DNA of 64,000 bases. Source: Atherix ibis (lineage: Eukaryota > Arthropoda > Insecta > Diptera > Athericidae). The first letter of the stretch is position 1. Each line of letters opens with the position of its first letter. The DNA lies in contig OY282607.1 in the NCBI GenBank assembly GCA_958298945.1, positions 79,166,868 through 79,230,867 on the forward strand, read 5' to 3'. The notes beneath the pieces were generated by a model that ran no database searches, was not told the DNA's origin, and saw nothing but the letters and a program-made list of their open reading frames with translations. A program made the position numbers and the translations under genes. Below are positions 1 through 11,699 of this stretch, piece after piece.

Positions 1-1845
1 TAAGCACGTATTAATTAGTGACCACACAAAAACCTAATACAATTCCTGGAGGGATACAATATCTCTGGTCATATTTTAAAATTATAAATACTTCAGGTTT
101 TTCGGTATAATCCATATAATTCTGAATATTTTGGAACTAGACATATAGTTTACCTATAAAAAACCAGGATATCGATTGATAACATCAATCAAAAGAATTT
201 CCTGTAATTGAATTTAAAATAATGCAAGGACACGACTAAACGGCGTTTTCTCAGTAATATACTAGTCGAATTTTATAAGGATAATAAATTTAATTTATCT
301 ATCCTCGAATTTTATGAGGATAATTAAATTAAAATTATTAATAAATTTTTAGTTTAGAATCAATTAGAGTAGATTTTTTTTAAATAGTTCAGTTAAAAGC
401 TTCTACACAAAATCTCCATAATTTAAATTTAAATTCATTTTCTTAATTCATTTATTTCTATAATATAAAGCATAAAAATATTTGTTATTATAGTTGAAGA
501 GGAAAAATAAGAATATTTACGTTTATTTAAAAAAATTTTTGTTTTATCATTCATCAATTTTACAAAAAATACAAATGTTTCATGGGAGTATATATTTGAG
601 GATTTATTATTGTATAATATTCAGTTCTATATGATTAGAATATATTTCAAACTAATTTGCATTTCGCTTAGGGTTTTATTACTAAAGAAAAGAAAATTTA
701 AATTAGAGACTGTGTATGCGTGTGTATATCAAAAACCCAACAATTACGAGAACAAATAAGAATGTACGAACGCACTTCTTATAAAATTCTAGATATTTTA
801 TACTATTACTAGGTCCATGACCGTATTATAATAGCAAATAATATTTTCATGGTAAAAAATTATATTCTTCATTTTTACCTATTATGTAAGTAAATAAATT
901 AGATCTTGTGAAATGTGAGCTATTATCGTTGATATAAAAGCTAATGAAACGTGTATACTCATAATGAAAGTCTTGTTGTCACAGAATTAATGTGGAAAAT
1001 TTTATGTTTTCTCAAATAATTTTTCTCATAATTGAACCTTTCGTTATTCTCATTTGTATTGTAGATAATTTCCCTAGGGAATATTTCAAAATAATTTTAC
1101 TAAATAAATTCAATGTTTGACTTTCATTTGCTAATGACCTTTGGTTGACTACAAATTGAAATGTCAACTCAATAAGAAATGCCATAAATTATTCTATATG
1201 CCAATATATATTTAAAAAAGGTGCCAGTTTATATCATTTTTAATATCATTAGTACAGTGGTAGGAATATTACTTTTATCAGAGTGCATGTGGTACTCATA
1301 TGAAGGTGGAAATTTTCATTTTTATGTGTCAATATTAGGTGATGTGATGAAAATTTATTGACGAACGAGTAGAAGAAACATGAAATAATTAAATTTGCTG
1401 GCTCAAATTCAGGTTTTGATTTTTGTTTAAAAAAAACTTATTCTTTCACATAAAGTAAAGTGAAATAACTCTAATAGATGGCGCTTAGTACCACTTCTAT
1501 CATTTAGTGTATAAAATTGGAGTACAGAAATATAAAAAGAGGAAAAACTATAAGAAAAGGGGGAATATTTTTGGCATATTAATACAAAATCTAATAATCT
1601 GAACTACCACTTAGATTATCTAAACTCTGGTTCAATTACAATAGAATAAGGACATTTCAATTTTGGCCCATAGCAGGTAAATTAATTAGTGCAAAGTGAA
1701 GAGAGAGAGTTACTGCGCCTTTTTTTACACTATAATTTCATATAAATACTATAGAAAATATTTTTGTAAATTATTTTGAGCAAAATTCCATTGAAAAGAA
1801 GGTATTTTTTGAATTTATATACCTTCTGAATTAAATTTTGAAATT
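1..1845. other. AT-rich non-coding sequence
   Basis: No open frame of useful length, repeat or RNA-like structure was recognised on either strand. Stop codons are dense in all frames. It lies upstream of the ferlin exons and may belong to an upstream ferlin intron or to the 5' flank. Confidence 0.5.
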
Positions 1846-2910
1846 TTTTTAGTAGAAATTTTCAGTAGAAATTTTTCAGTAGAAATTTTCAGCAGAAATT
1901 TTCAGTAGAAATTTTCAGTAGAAAATTTCAATAGAAATTTTCAGTAGAAATTTTCAGTAGAAATTTTCAGTAGAAATTTCAGTAGATATTTTCAGTAGGA
2001 ATTTTCAGTAGAATTTTCAGTAGAAATTTTTAGTAGGAATTTTCTGTAGGAATTTTAAGTAAAAATTTTTAGTAGAACTTTTCAGTACGAATTTTCAGTT
2101 GAAATTTTCAGTAGGAATTTTCAATAGGAATTTCCAGTTGGAATTTTCAATAGGATTCTTCAATAGGAATTTTCAGTAGAAATTGTCCGGAAAAATTTTG
2201 AGTAGAAATTTTTCAGTAGAAATTTTTCAGTAGAAATTTTTTAGTAGAAATTTTCAGTAGGAATTTTCAGTAGAAATTTTCAGTAGAAATTTTCAGTAGA
2301 AATTTTCAGTAGAAATTTTCAGTAGAAATTTTCAGTAGAAATTTTCAGTAGAAATTTTCAGTAGAAATTTTCAGTAGAAATTTTCAGTAGAAATTTTCAG
2401 TAGAAATTTTCAGTAGAAATTTTCAGTAGAAATTTTCAGTAGAAATTTTCAGTAGAAATTTTCAGTAGAAATTTTCAGTAGATATTTTCAGTAGGAATTT
2501 TCACTAGAAATTTTCAATAGGATTCTTCAATAGGAATTTTCAATAGGAATTTTCAGTAGAAATTGTGCGGAAAAGTTTTCAGTAGAAATTTTTCAGTAGA
2601 AATTTTCAGTAGAAATTTTCAGTAGGAATTTTCAGTAGGAATTTTTAGTAGGAATTTTCAGTAGAAATTTTCAGGAGAAATTGCCGGTAGAAATTTCCAG
2701 TAGAAATTTCCAGTAGAAATTTCCAGTAGAAATTTCCAGTAGAAATTTCCAGTAGAAATTTCCAGTAGAAATTTCCAGTAGAAATTTCCAGTAGAAATTT
2801 CCAGTAGAAATTTCCAGTAGAAATTTCCAGTAGAAATTTTCAGTAGAAATTTTCAGTAGAAATTTTCAGTAGAAATTTTCAGTAAAAATGTTCAGTAGAA
2901 ATTTTCAGTA
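1846..2910. repeat. 13-bp minisatellite array
   Basis: About 80 head-to-tail copies of a 13-base unit, cagtagaaatttt. The outer parts are diverged (cagtaggaatttt, caataggaatttt). The block about 2275-2480 is almost perfectly homogeneous. From about 2690 to 2830 a variant, cagtagaaatttc, forms its own homogeneous block, which shows local unit spreading. The array stops abruptly against a mariner remnant. Confidence 0.95.
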
Positions 2911-2924
2911 GGAAAATTCCGATG

Positions 2925-3330
2925 TCAAAGATGAACCCAGTTCTGGTCGGCAAAACGTTTTATAAATAAACTCCATGTTTGGATGGCTTATGATTTGAGT
3001 TTGAAAAACAAGATGGACCGGCATTATATCTGCGATACGCTGTTGAAGCGCAATAAAATCGAGCCATTTCTGAAGCGAACCATAAATGGCAATGAAAAAT
3101 GGGTAAAATACGAGAATATCGTTCGAAAAATATAATGGAAAAAGAGAGCTGAACGATCATAAACAATTTCAAAGCAGGGCTGACGGCTAATAAGGATTTT
3201 TGTGTGTATGGCGGGACTGAGAGATTACGCCAAGTGATTGAGATAACACTGCCAGAATTGATAAATATATAATTTTCCACAACGATAACGCTTGACCACA
3301 AACACCTACGATGTTAAACCTCATATGAAT
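2925..3330 (+). mobile_element. Decayed mariner transposase remnant
   Basis: Read across several frameshifts, the + strand gives pieces of a mariner transposase in the right order: a 'LMDR..ICDTLLKRNKIEPFLKR' stretch near 3010-3080, a 'NEKWVKYENI' stretch near 3090-3120 corresponding to the first catalytic Asp region (the D is not conserved), 'LCVWRD' near 3200-3220, and 'PELIN..' followed by 'FHNDN' near 3250-3295. No terminal inverted repeats were found. It directly abuts the 13-bp minisatellite. It is non-functional; the subfamily looks irritans/mellifera-like but this is uncertain. Confidence 0.65.
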
Positions 3331-4210
3331 AGCATGACGGACGAGATTGGTTACCAAAGGAAAAATCGTGGTTAAGATCGGTATAACCAATCCGAGGTCT
3401 GAGATGTTTCCTTTCCCAGAATGTCGGAATGGTTGGTGAGTAGAATGGTTTGATAATATTTGGCAAATATGTAGAAAGAACATCAGTAGATGTGAGAAGT
3501 TAAGAGCCTTCACGTTTCAGCCAAAATGCACTTCTTCTTGATCATGCATGGTGTGACTAGCACTGTGACGCATCTGACGCCGTGGCACCACATTTTGGTT
3601 CGAGAGTAATTTGGTAGGTACTCTAACTCATAAAGCTTTGGTAAGGGATCTTTTAGAATTTTGATGAGGTTCTAGGAACCCGAAGGAATTTCTGGTATGG
3701 TCATATTTTGACCTTTAACCGAAAGGTATCCCTTTGCGGAGGAACATATTTTTCAATTCTAATCGTACCGAACATTATAAAATTCGAAACACAAACTGCA
3801 ACTATTTTGAAGTCCTTGTGATTATAAAAATATCCAAGATAAATTTCATTATCTATTCATAAATTACTATTTGTCTAAAAGAGGTCTTACAAGTTAAATC
3901 TAGAAAGTTTCAGAATCTGTAAGGAAAACGTTCATAATATAAATATAAAGAAAAAATTATTTTAAGTATTTTAAACAAATTAATTTTTTAGTTTCGTCTA
4001 TAAATGAACTAATCTTCTTGACAATAGATGGCGATACTATAAACTATGGCTAAAAACCAGTGGCAAAGTTTTTTTTTATTAGAATAAAAATAAAAGTCAT
4101 CTTTTTCCCATCAATCTGAGTAGAGGTAAGTGATGACTAATAGAAGATGTCTAAACATAAAAATGACGGATGACTACTGGAATATAAATCGTGACCTGAA
4201 AGAATTAATA
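3331..4210. other. Non-coding sequence between mariner remnants
   Basis: No gene was recognised. Short AT-rich open stretches are present without family signatures. The part up to about 3760 has a somewhat higher GC content than its surroundings and may be older transposon DNA. Confidence 0.35.
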
Positions 4211-5394
4211 CGAGGGTCGTTCAATAAGTCCTTAGAAAAAGATGGAAAAAAACTGTTTTTTAAAAAAAAAAATTTTATTTTTCAACATAATCTCGTTTTA
4301 GCTTTATACACTTTTCCAAAATTTTTATCCCGTCCAAAAAATAGGATTTCGGAAGTTCTGCAAAATACTCATCCGTTTGAGCAATGACGTCCTCGTTGGA
4401 AGTGAACCGTCGTCCGCCAAGCCATTTCTTCAGATTGGGGAAAAGAAAATAGTCACTCGGGGCCAAATCTGGTGAATAAGCGGGATGCTGCAACAATTCC
4501 ATTCTCAATTCCACAATTTTGGCCATGGAAACAGCGCAGGTGTGCACACGCGCATTGTCCTGATGCAAGAGGATTTTTTTCTTCTTCAGATGGGAGCGTT
4601 TCTCTTTGATTTCCTCGGTCAACCGTTGCAATAACGACGCATAATACGCTTCTGTCATTGTTTTTCCTTTTTCCAAGTAATCGATAAAAATGACGGCCTG
4701 CGAATCCCAAAAGGCCGTGGCCATCACCTTGCCGGCCGATGGCACAGTTTTTGCCTTCTTCGGAGCCCGTTCACCCTTGAAAATCCACTGTGATGACTGT
4801 CTCTTTGTTTCTGGAGTGTAGTATTGTATCCAGGTTTCGTCCACAGTGACATATCGACGAAGGAATTCGGCAGGATTGCGATGAAAGAGTGCCAATATAG
4901 CCTCAGAATCCACTACACGATTGCGCTTATTCTCCTCTGAGGCCAAACGCGGCACCCATCTTGTCGAAATTTTTTTCACAGACATTTTTCATGCAAAATT
5001 GAAGCGACTGTACCTTGTGATATTCCCGTGGCCTCAACTAATTCGCGCACTTTAATTCGCCGATCGTTCAAAATCAGATCGTGGATTTTGTCGATGATTT
5101 CGGGAGTAGACACTCAACTGGGCGTCCTGAACGATGTTCATCTTTTGTGGATGAACGGCCACGTTTAAATTCATTCACCCAATTGTAAACCGTCGCAAAC
5201 ACAGGTGCAGATGTGCCATGAACTGCAACCAACTCGGGTTTGATTTCTTTCGGGCTTAAGCCTTTCAAATGGAGATGTTTGATGACAGGCCTAAACTCGT
5301 TTTTTTCCATTGATATGCACAAATAAAAAAAATCTTTACCGACACAACGAGCTCAATTTCTCGGATTTTCTAAGGACCTATTGAACGACCCTCG
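4211..5394 (-). mobile_element. Mariner element A, complete ends, broken transposase
   Basis: Terminal inverted repeats of about 26 bp start cgagggtcgttcaataagtc at 4211 and end with the near-complement at 5394. Both ends are flanked by TA (4209-4210 and 5395-5396), the target-site duplication expected of Tc1/mariner elements. The 1184-bp length is normal for a mariner. The transposase lies on the minus strand. The single insertion and clean ends indicate ordinary cut-and-paste transposition. It is not inside a mapped ferlin intron because it lies upstream of the first recognised exon. Confidence 0.93.
4275..5310 (-). pseudogene. Mariner transposase pseudogene (element A)
   Basis: This is a DD34D mariner transposase, a nuclease that cuts and rejoins transposon ends. 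The start is the ATG at 5310 (MEKNEF). The N-terminal helix-turn-helix part runs to about 5120. One missing base near 5115 (just after GRPVEC) shifts the frame, and another near 4985-4990, before SVKKISTRWVPRL, shifts it back. The rest (4985-4275) is open and keeps all three catalytic aspartates: VTVDETW, LLHQDN and APSDYFLF. I count 34 residues between the second and third. The frame ends DYVEK. It resembles the elements at 18876 and 34119 in the GERAPKKAKTV and FWDSQ.VI.IDYLEKGKT motifs but is clearly older. Confidence 0.88.
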
Positions 5395-5396
5395 TA

Positions 5397-5845
5397 TATA
5401 CTCGCAAATAATATATAACATCTCATTGTAAATAAAATATTTAAAAAAAAATTATAAATAAAATCTACATTAAGTTAAGACTTAGTGTATATCCTTTTGA
5501 CATACACTAAGTCTGGATTTTAATAATAATTTACTTTGGGCTTTTGACTTAAAAGGTTTACGAAATAGAGTGAATATAAGAATAGTATGTAAAAAGTTCA
5601 TATTCTACTAATAAATATAGAAAATATTATTAAAATATACAATAATATAAAAAAATGTGTAATTATGAATTTAACTATAATTTATTTGGCCTTAAATGTT
5701 TTAAGGTTTTTTCTCAGAAGATAAAATTTTCTGAAAGCATATCCTTGGCTAAATAGAATCGCATTTGAATTCAGTTCAGCAAAATTAGATAAAACGATAC
5801 ATTTTGATTTGATTTGGTAAATTCTACCTTAATATTTGGTCAGCA
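5397..5845. other. AT-rich spacer with a short hairpin
   Basis: It contains a perfect 13-bp inverted repeat, agacttagtgtat at 5478-5490 and its complement at 5502-5514, around an 11-base loop. The 5700-5845 part continues the minus-strand reading frame described in the next entry, interrupted by TGA triplets. Confidence 0.5.
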
Positions 5846-6120
5846 TTTGGACAATAATGGCCTAATTACTAGCAGATGTGCTATGAATATTTTGACAGCT
5901 TCTCTTAACCTTTCATAGTCATACATAATATTTGGTTTAAGGAATACACACAGAAAGTATGTTTTGATTTTTTTTACTGTCTGTTCTAAAGGAATATTGC
6001 CATAATAAAAAAATGTTTTTGCCCGATTCAGATCAACTCTTCCATAATCTGCACCATTTTTATTACTGACATAGCCTTCCTTACGAACTGTAAAAGGCGT
6101 AATCTCAGACTTTTCTTCTA
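5846..6120 (-). other. Unassigned stop-free reading frame, minus strand
   Basis: About 90 codons are open on the minus strand, beginning after a possible splice acceptor (tactag, near 6121) and ending in TGA near 5846. The composition is protein-like: EITPFTVRKEGYVSNKNG, then DYGRVDLNRAKTFFYYG and PLEQTVKKIKTYF. There is no ATG near the start, so it would be an internal or terminal exon, or a transposon scrap. Downstream the same frame stays protein-like for about 50 more codons with only TGA interruptions. I do not recognise a family. Confidence 0.3.
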
Positions 6121-6129
6121 GTACGTATT

Positions 6130-7173
6130 ATTATAGACAAAATAAAATGGACAGATAATCTCCTTTTATCCTAATCCCATAATGGAAGATAGAATTATAT
6201 TTAGCAACTAAGTGCTTACATACAGTACTTAGATAATAGTGTGTAAAACTCGTACATTCCTTTTAGTGCCGAACTACTAAGGGACTACACAAATATTTGT
6301 TGAAAAAGAAAGCTTCAAAAATCTCAAGAATTATTCTTGAGATTTTTGAAGATTTTTTTTTTCAGGCAGATACATTTTTTATATATGATTTGTATAACTT
6401 TGAGTATTTTTTCAGGCAGATACATTTTTTCTACTATATTATATGAATTCAAAAAAATATACTATAAAAAATTACGATAACCTATTCTGATGCCAATTAG
6501 TAAGTTGATGTAGATTTCTCTATACCAACTTCCTTCATGGACTATCACAATCGATGCCAAGTTATTGGAGGAATCTTTACTAATACGAACTGACTAAGTA
6601 GATACGAATATATTTTAATAAGTAGCTACATACATATTTTTTGTATAATTAAGATAACTTCTCTCAAGAGTTACAAAGAACCAAAAAATAAGTTTCACCA
6701 ACAAACATTTTCATTTAAAGGATTTTTGCCTCACTTAATATCCAGCTTCTATTAACAGTTCAACTTTGAATTTTAAATGGGAAATTGTCTTCTCATCTTG
6801 ACTTTGACTATAGCACTTTTATTATACAAATTCTCATTAGCTTAATTTTCATAAAATAGTAATTAAATATTATCTTTGAAGAAAATTTACATTTAATAGT
6901 AGTATGATCATTTTCAGTGTTTTATAAAAGACAAAAAAGCTTTTTAATAAGTAATTAACATTTGTGTGAAAATTAAATGGAACAATTGAGAAAAATTTAA
7001 AACAGATTTAAATTAAATTAAAAAATAAAAACAGCAAAAATTTTGAGGTTTGAATTGATTTTTGATAATTTTAAGTTAAAAGAACTATTTTATTTGGGAT
7101 ATTTTTTTTTCAAAACTTTGTTTACAATTTTTGTAGACAAAGTCATTTTAAATTTAAGAATTATTTTTTCATA
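6130..7173. other. AT-rich non-coding sequence
   Basis: Apart from the palindrome at 6313-6351 and its flanking direct repeat, nothing was recognised. Open frames here are short and of low complexity. Confidence 0.45.
6313..6351. repeat. Perfect 19-bp palindrome
   Basis: The arm cttcaaaaatctcaagaat (6313-6331) is followed after one base by its exact complement (6333-6351). It would form a tight hairpin or cruciform. Just downstream, the 23-base string tttttcaggcagatacatttttt occurs twice, about 50 bases apart (near 6358 and 6409). Confidence 0.9.
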
Positions 7174-8095
7174 TGAGGTCTGCTCAAAAAGTATCGCGAA
7201 TTTTGAATTTCCGCTGTTTTTCAATTTTTTTGTGGCGTAATGTTGGTAATCATATCTCTCACTTATGCCGACAAGTTCGGCCATTTTGAATGTTCAGTTG
7301 ATTTGTGACAGCTGCTTTGCTTGCACGTGTTTTGGCTCATCTTCAATTTTTGTCCATTCCAAAAAATTGATCAAAGAATCTGTATCAAATTTTGTGTGAA
7401 AAACAAAATTAATTGCGCGAACGTATTCCGAATGTTGACTGTGGCATATGGTGAAGCTACCTTGGACCGAAGCAACGTTTATCGGTGATACAAAATGTTC
7501 TCAGAGGGCCGAGAAGATGTGAAAGACGAAAAGCCAAGTTTGGTCGAATGTGAAGGTTTTGCTTACAGTTTTCTTCGATTGCAGGGGCGTGGTACATCAT
7601 GAGTTCTTGCCACAGGGTAGAACGGTCAATAAGGAATATTATCTGCAAGTTATGCACAAGTTGAGCGAAGCGCTGTAAACGCCCGGATTTGTGGAAGAAC
7701 AAAAATTGGCTTTTGCACCATGATAACGCCCCTGCTCACGCATCGTTGCTTGTCACGAATTTTTGGCCAAAAACAACACACTAATAATGCCGTTGCCACC
7801 ATATTCGCCAGATCTGGCCTCCTGTGACTTTTTCTTTTCCCCGAAACCGAAGAGTCCCATGAAAGGACGATGCTACGCTACGATTTAGGAGATAAAGACG
7901 GCATCGAAGGAGGAACTGAACAAAATCACAAAAAATATTTTTTTTAAGTACTTCGAGAATTGGAAAAAACGTTGGCATACAAGTGTATAATATCTGGTGG
8001 GGATTACTTTGAAGAGGACAAAATAGATATTCATGAATAAATAAATAATTTTTGAAAATAACACAAAATTCGCGATACTTTTTGAACAGTCCTCG
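7174..8095 (+). mobile_element. Mariner element B, internally deleted
   Basis: The inverted ends match gaggtctgctcaaaaagtat at the left and its near-complement at the right, flanked by TA (7172-7173 and 8096-8097). At 922 bp it is some 350 bp short of a full mariner. The + strand carries transposase scraps in several frames: SEGREDVKDE near 7500, the '.FLPQGR.VNKEYYLQVM' region near 7600-7650, the 'HHDNAPAHASLLVTNFWPKT' region near 7720-7770, and a PPYSPDLASCDFFLFP-like stretch near 7795-7840. Frameshifts and stops are numerous. Two other fragments of the same family lie at 20857-21587 and 41905-42258. Confidence 0.85.
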
Positions 8096-8159
8096 TATCT
8101 TGTAATAAATGGAGTTATTTACGAAGTGTTAATAAAAAAAGGTATTAATAGTAGATATA

Positions 8160-9061
8160 TTAGGTTGTCAAGAAAATAATTTCGTTGTTTCCCAAAAGAG
8201 GACTTAATTGTATTTTTTCACAAATAACTTTACACTTAAGCCGCATAATCATATGTATTTTGACAGCTGACATAGCAATTCGATTGATTCTGCAAAGTAA
8301 TTAGTTTTAGTTGATATCCTTTTAAATATGGAAAGTGAAAAACAACATTTTCGGCATATTTTACTTTTTTACTATAGAAAAGATAAAAATGCTGTTCAAG
8401 CAAGAAAAAAATTATCCGATGTGTATGGAGAAGATGTGTCGCCAATGCCAAAACTGTTTTGCAAAATTTCAATCCGGCAATTTTGATCTCGAAGATGCAC
8501 CACGTTCTGGAAGGCCAGTTGAAGCTGATGAAGACACAATAAAGGCATTTATTGATGCAAACCTGAGAGATTAAATTTATCGAACACGAGCGTTTATAAT
8601 CATTTGAAATGGCTAGGTTTAATCTCGAAGCTCGACATATGGGTTCCTCATCTTCATACGGACAAAAAATTTGTGCCGTCGCATTGACGTTTGCGATTTG
8701 CTTCTCAAACGCCAAGAAATTTGTCCATTTTTGAAGCGTATCATTACTATAGACGAGAAATGGGTTGTCTACAACAATGTTAAGCGCAAAATATCCTGGA
8801 ATAGAAAAGATGAATTGGCTCCAAGCACTTTGAAAGCCAATATTCATCAAAAAAAGGTTATGCTATCTGTTGGGCGAGATTTCAAAGGAATCGTTTATTT
8901 TCAGATTCTACCGAGCAAAACAACGATCAATCCTGAAGTATACTGTCATCAGTTTGACAAATTGAATGATTCACTTAAAGAAAAAAGGCAAATAAATAAA
9001 CTATTGGTTTATTCGGAAAGTAATCTCTTAATGAAACGATATTACTTTCTTGACAACGCAA
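8160..9061 (+). mobile_element. Mellifera-like mariner C1, deletion derivative
   Basis: The left end (ttaggttgtcaagaaaataa) and right end (complement at about 9040-9061) form inverted repeats. A degenerate transposase on the + strand begins MESEKQHF near 8329. It includes a GNFDLEDAPRSGRPVEADED block near 8480-8535, RRIDVCDLLLKRQE near 8677, a DEKWVVYNNVKRK block (first catalytic Asp) near 8754-8795, and VYCHQFDKLNDSLKEK near 8937. After that the sequence jumps straight to a second, inverted copy of the terminal repeat (about 9012-9032), so the C-terminal catalytic part is missing. The element at 44591 has the same jump. Confidence 0.83.
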
Positions 9062-10289
9062 CATTTTCGGCTCATATTTAAAAATGATCCTTTAACTGCC
9101 ATACTTGTTTACTTTTAATTTGAAATATTTTCCGCATTCACTACTTTTCTGTAAAAAATAAATTAATTTCATGATATCAAAGGACGAAATATTGTACAAA
9201 ACCATTCGAAACTTATTAGCCAGTCAAAATTGATTTTATGATCAATAAAAATGGCTTATTTAACTGAAATATAAACAATACCTTAATTTTGACTCTAAAA
9301 TCGATTCGAAATATTATTAACTTAATTAGGGCTCCAATAAAAGGTTCTATGCTTTTTTTGAGTGTAAGATAAGAATCAATATTCAATTAGCCCTCCCAAA
9401 AACTAGGAGGTTTGCAATCCTCCCTTAGTTAAATAGTATTTTTTCTGCTATTTAAGGAACTAGTCTTTTCCAACTTAAAAATGCAAATAATCAAATATTT
9501 GAATATTAATCAAATAATTTCTAAACAATATGTTGAATTTATGTTTTTCAGTTTAAGAGTAGATTATAGTTGTCAGAATGAGGCTCATTTCTTACTCAGC
9601 GGATTGCCGAAAAGCCATAAAGTTCACAAAAAGTGTGTTTTATTATGTGTGTTTTGGTCTGAAGTTACCATTGATTTATATTAGTCAAAAATGAAGAAAA
9701 ATTCTGCAAAAATTCATTTTAATATGTGGTTTCAATAAAAAGGCACCACAAGCCACAAAACGCTATAAATGTTGGTTTTATTGCGTGAATATTCTCAGGA
9801 CGCATAATTTCGTGATTTAACCTCCAATTCTTCTTAAAAATCTATGTAAAACTGCAGACAAATCCTAAAATTAAGACCCTAAAAGTCAACATTAGTCAAG
9901 TAATGGCCAAACTTAAACATGAAATTTGCGAAAAAATTTTTTTTAATTACTTTTAAAAAATCGAGTCCTTGAAGAAGTCTTACAGAAATTATTGGAATAA
10001 TATTATATTTTAATACATAAGGCAAAATAAGTACGAATAATGGATTTTATAAGTTTCTAGAAATTATTTATGATTTGCTTTAGTATTTCCATGTTTACAC
10101 CTGATGCAAAGGAAAACTTTCAATTTTGTTCTAAAAATGATTTTTTTTTTATAAATTATATAATTTCTCTTTTTAGATAAGTCAATTTACCAAAAAAAAA
10201 GCTCTAAGATAATTTGCTATGGTGAAAAATGATTTTTTTTTTTTATAAATATAGTATATTCAAATGGAAAAGTTTTGTTTTAATTTTGA
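9062..10289. other. AT-rich non-coding sequence
   Basis: No gene was recognised. Near 10130-10260 a short motif (aaaatgattttttttttataaat) appears twice. The open frame at 9481-9684 shows no family signature and is probably chance. Confidence 0.4.
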
Positions 10290-10470
10290 AAAATTATGGC
10301 TCGCACCTCTTTTCAGAACATTTTCCATAGCCTTTTGCAAAATTTCGGATGTTATAGCTTCGATTTCCTTGCGAATTTTATTTTTTCATTAGGGGATGGT
10401 TCTTGGCTTATTAATGTACACTTTTTTGTTCAAATATCCCCAAAGAAAATAATGTGTTCGTCCAACATAT
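10290..10470 (-). mobile_element. DD41D-type transposase C-terminal scrap
   Basis: Read on the minus strand, a 60-codon stretch with adjoining stops gives HYFLWGYLNKKVYINKPRTI, then KIRKEIEAITSEILQKAMENVLKR. This matches the end of the Tc1/mariner-superfamily transposases whose third catalytic Asp sits in CDLTPLD-FFLWGY (see 53717-54629). Only the part after that Asp remains. No terminal repeats were found. Confidence 0.6.
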
Positions 10471-10689
10471 AATTTAACAGAGCCGTTGAGTTCTTTGCAG
10501 GATCCGCTGTAGCTCCAACTTGTTGGAACTACAGGGTAGGATGGTTTTCCTCAACTGGATCTACAAAATATTCCAACAATGTCCGAAGAAAACTGTGATA
10601 CTTTAGCTACTAAAATTGTCCTTCTTTTTTAGTTTAGAAGGTAGACTGATATCAAGTCTGTTTTTCTATTATAATTAGGCTGCAGGCTG

Positions 10690-11015
10690 CCATTTTCTAA
10701 TTTTTTCTTCCTGTCAAAGCTTCCTTATTAATGGGGATGCGTATTGCTCTTCGGAGAAAACTATTCACCGATTATTTTCTTCACTTACTTTCTTTTTCTG
10801 CTAAACCATGGGCAGTCGAACAAGACATGTTCCGTATCCCGATTGTGGGCTGACAATTAGGGCATGCCTCCATAGCCTCTTGCGTTCCACGTGGCTATCC
10901 TAAAGCACTCCACGGTCTCTTGAATCAGATAATGCGTCCATCTTCCTTTAATCGATAAATCCTATTTTGCCAATGTCTCATAAAAGTTTGATTCACCTGA
11001 ACCTTGTAGGCAATA
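10690..11015 (-). mobile_element. R1-like LINE reverse transcriptase tail
   Basis: The minus strand, read across frameshifts, gives a 'FMRHWQNRIYRLKEDGR' stretch (about 10940-11000), then a cysteine-rich end with CPNC and, in another frame, TEHVLFDCPWFSRKRK (about 10800-10840). The C-x2-C ... EHVLFDCP pattern is the C-terminal zinc-knuckle region of R1/LOA-type non-LTR retrotransposon ORF2 proteins. It is truncated and frameshifted. Confidence 0.55.
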
Positions 11016-11640
11016 TTTAAAAATAAAAAGTTTATCAGAATCTAAACATTAAATGGACTTTATTTAACTTTTATTTGCAAAGATCAAATGGAATAATCAT
11101 TTGCAATAGTCAACAACTATGATTGAAAACTACATAGTAAACTATAGTGAAAACTAGATTTAGACAAATTTTAAGAGATAAAATTCAAAACTATTTCGAA
11201 AGATAATCTATTTATGAAAGAACATTATTTTGAACAACTTGCAATCGTAAAAAGTGGACTAATGTTTTTAGATTTCACTTTTTCTGTGAATAATTAATTA
11301 ATTATAATTAATTTTCTCCAATCAGATGAAAGGTAAATGTGTCTCTCAAGTTTTGACTAGATATTAATCATAATATGCCAACTGATATCATATCTTGAAA
11401 TAATCGCAGATGATAATCTTGATATTAACATGCGAAAGTGAAATTAATTAAAAGTTTACATTTCGAGCTCACAATTTAATGAATGAATAAGCATTTATCT
11501 AGTGTGCATCTTTAATCTATAGTTGAAAATTTTTATTACACGTACAATACCTAATTTTAATTAATTATTTTCTATGACTTTAATGTTTTAATGAGATCAA
11601 CTTTTGTAAGTTTGTTTTTTCTTTCTTTATGAAATTTCAG

Positions 11641-11699
11641 GTGTTGCGCACACAACCAGTGAACTGAATCCATCATCGGCTGTCATCGATGTTAATCAG
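11641..11699 (+). CDS. Ferlin exon 1 (C2A, partial gene)
   Basis: A 59-nt exon between a strong acceptor (pyrimidine-rich tract, ttcag ending 11640) and donor GTAACT at 11700. It enters with two bases of a split codon and exits in phase 0. The encoded VAHTTSELNPSSAVIDVNQ joins the next exon as ...DVNQ-AFIWPL. This matches the stretch of a ferlin first C2 domain before its conserved F-x-W-P motif. The other two frames contain stops. The preceding exon(s), which should carry the start codon and the first C2 beta strands, were not found in 1-11640. Confidence 0.72.

Noticed and set aside
7043..7284. Overlapping small frames on both strands near the left end of element B
   Set aside because: Low-complexity Phe/Lys-rich frames in AT-rich DNA crossing a transposon boundary, without domain signature.
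8236..8850. 204-codon open frame on the minus strand
   Set aside because: It lies opposite the mellifera-like transposase C1; the same antisense frame recurs opposite other copies (17768-17965, 45087-45281), so it is a by-product.
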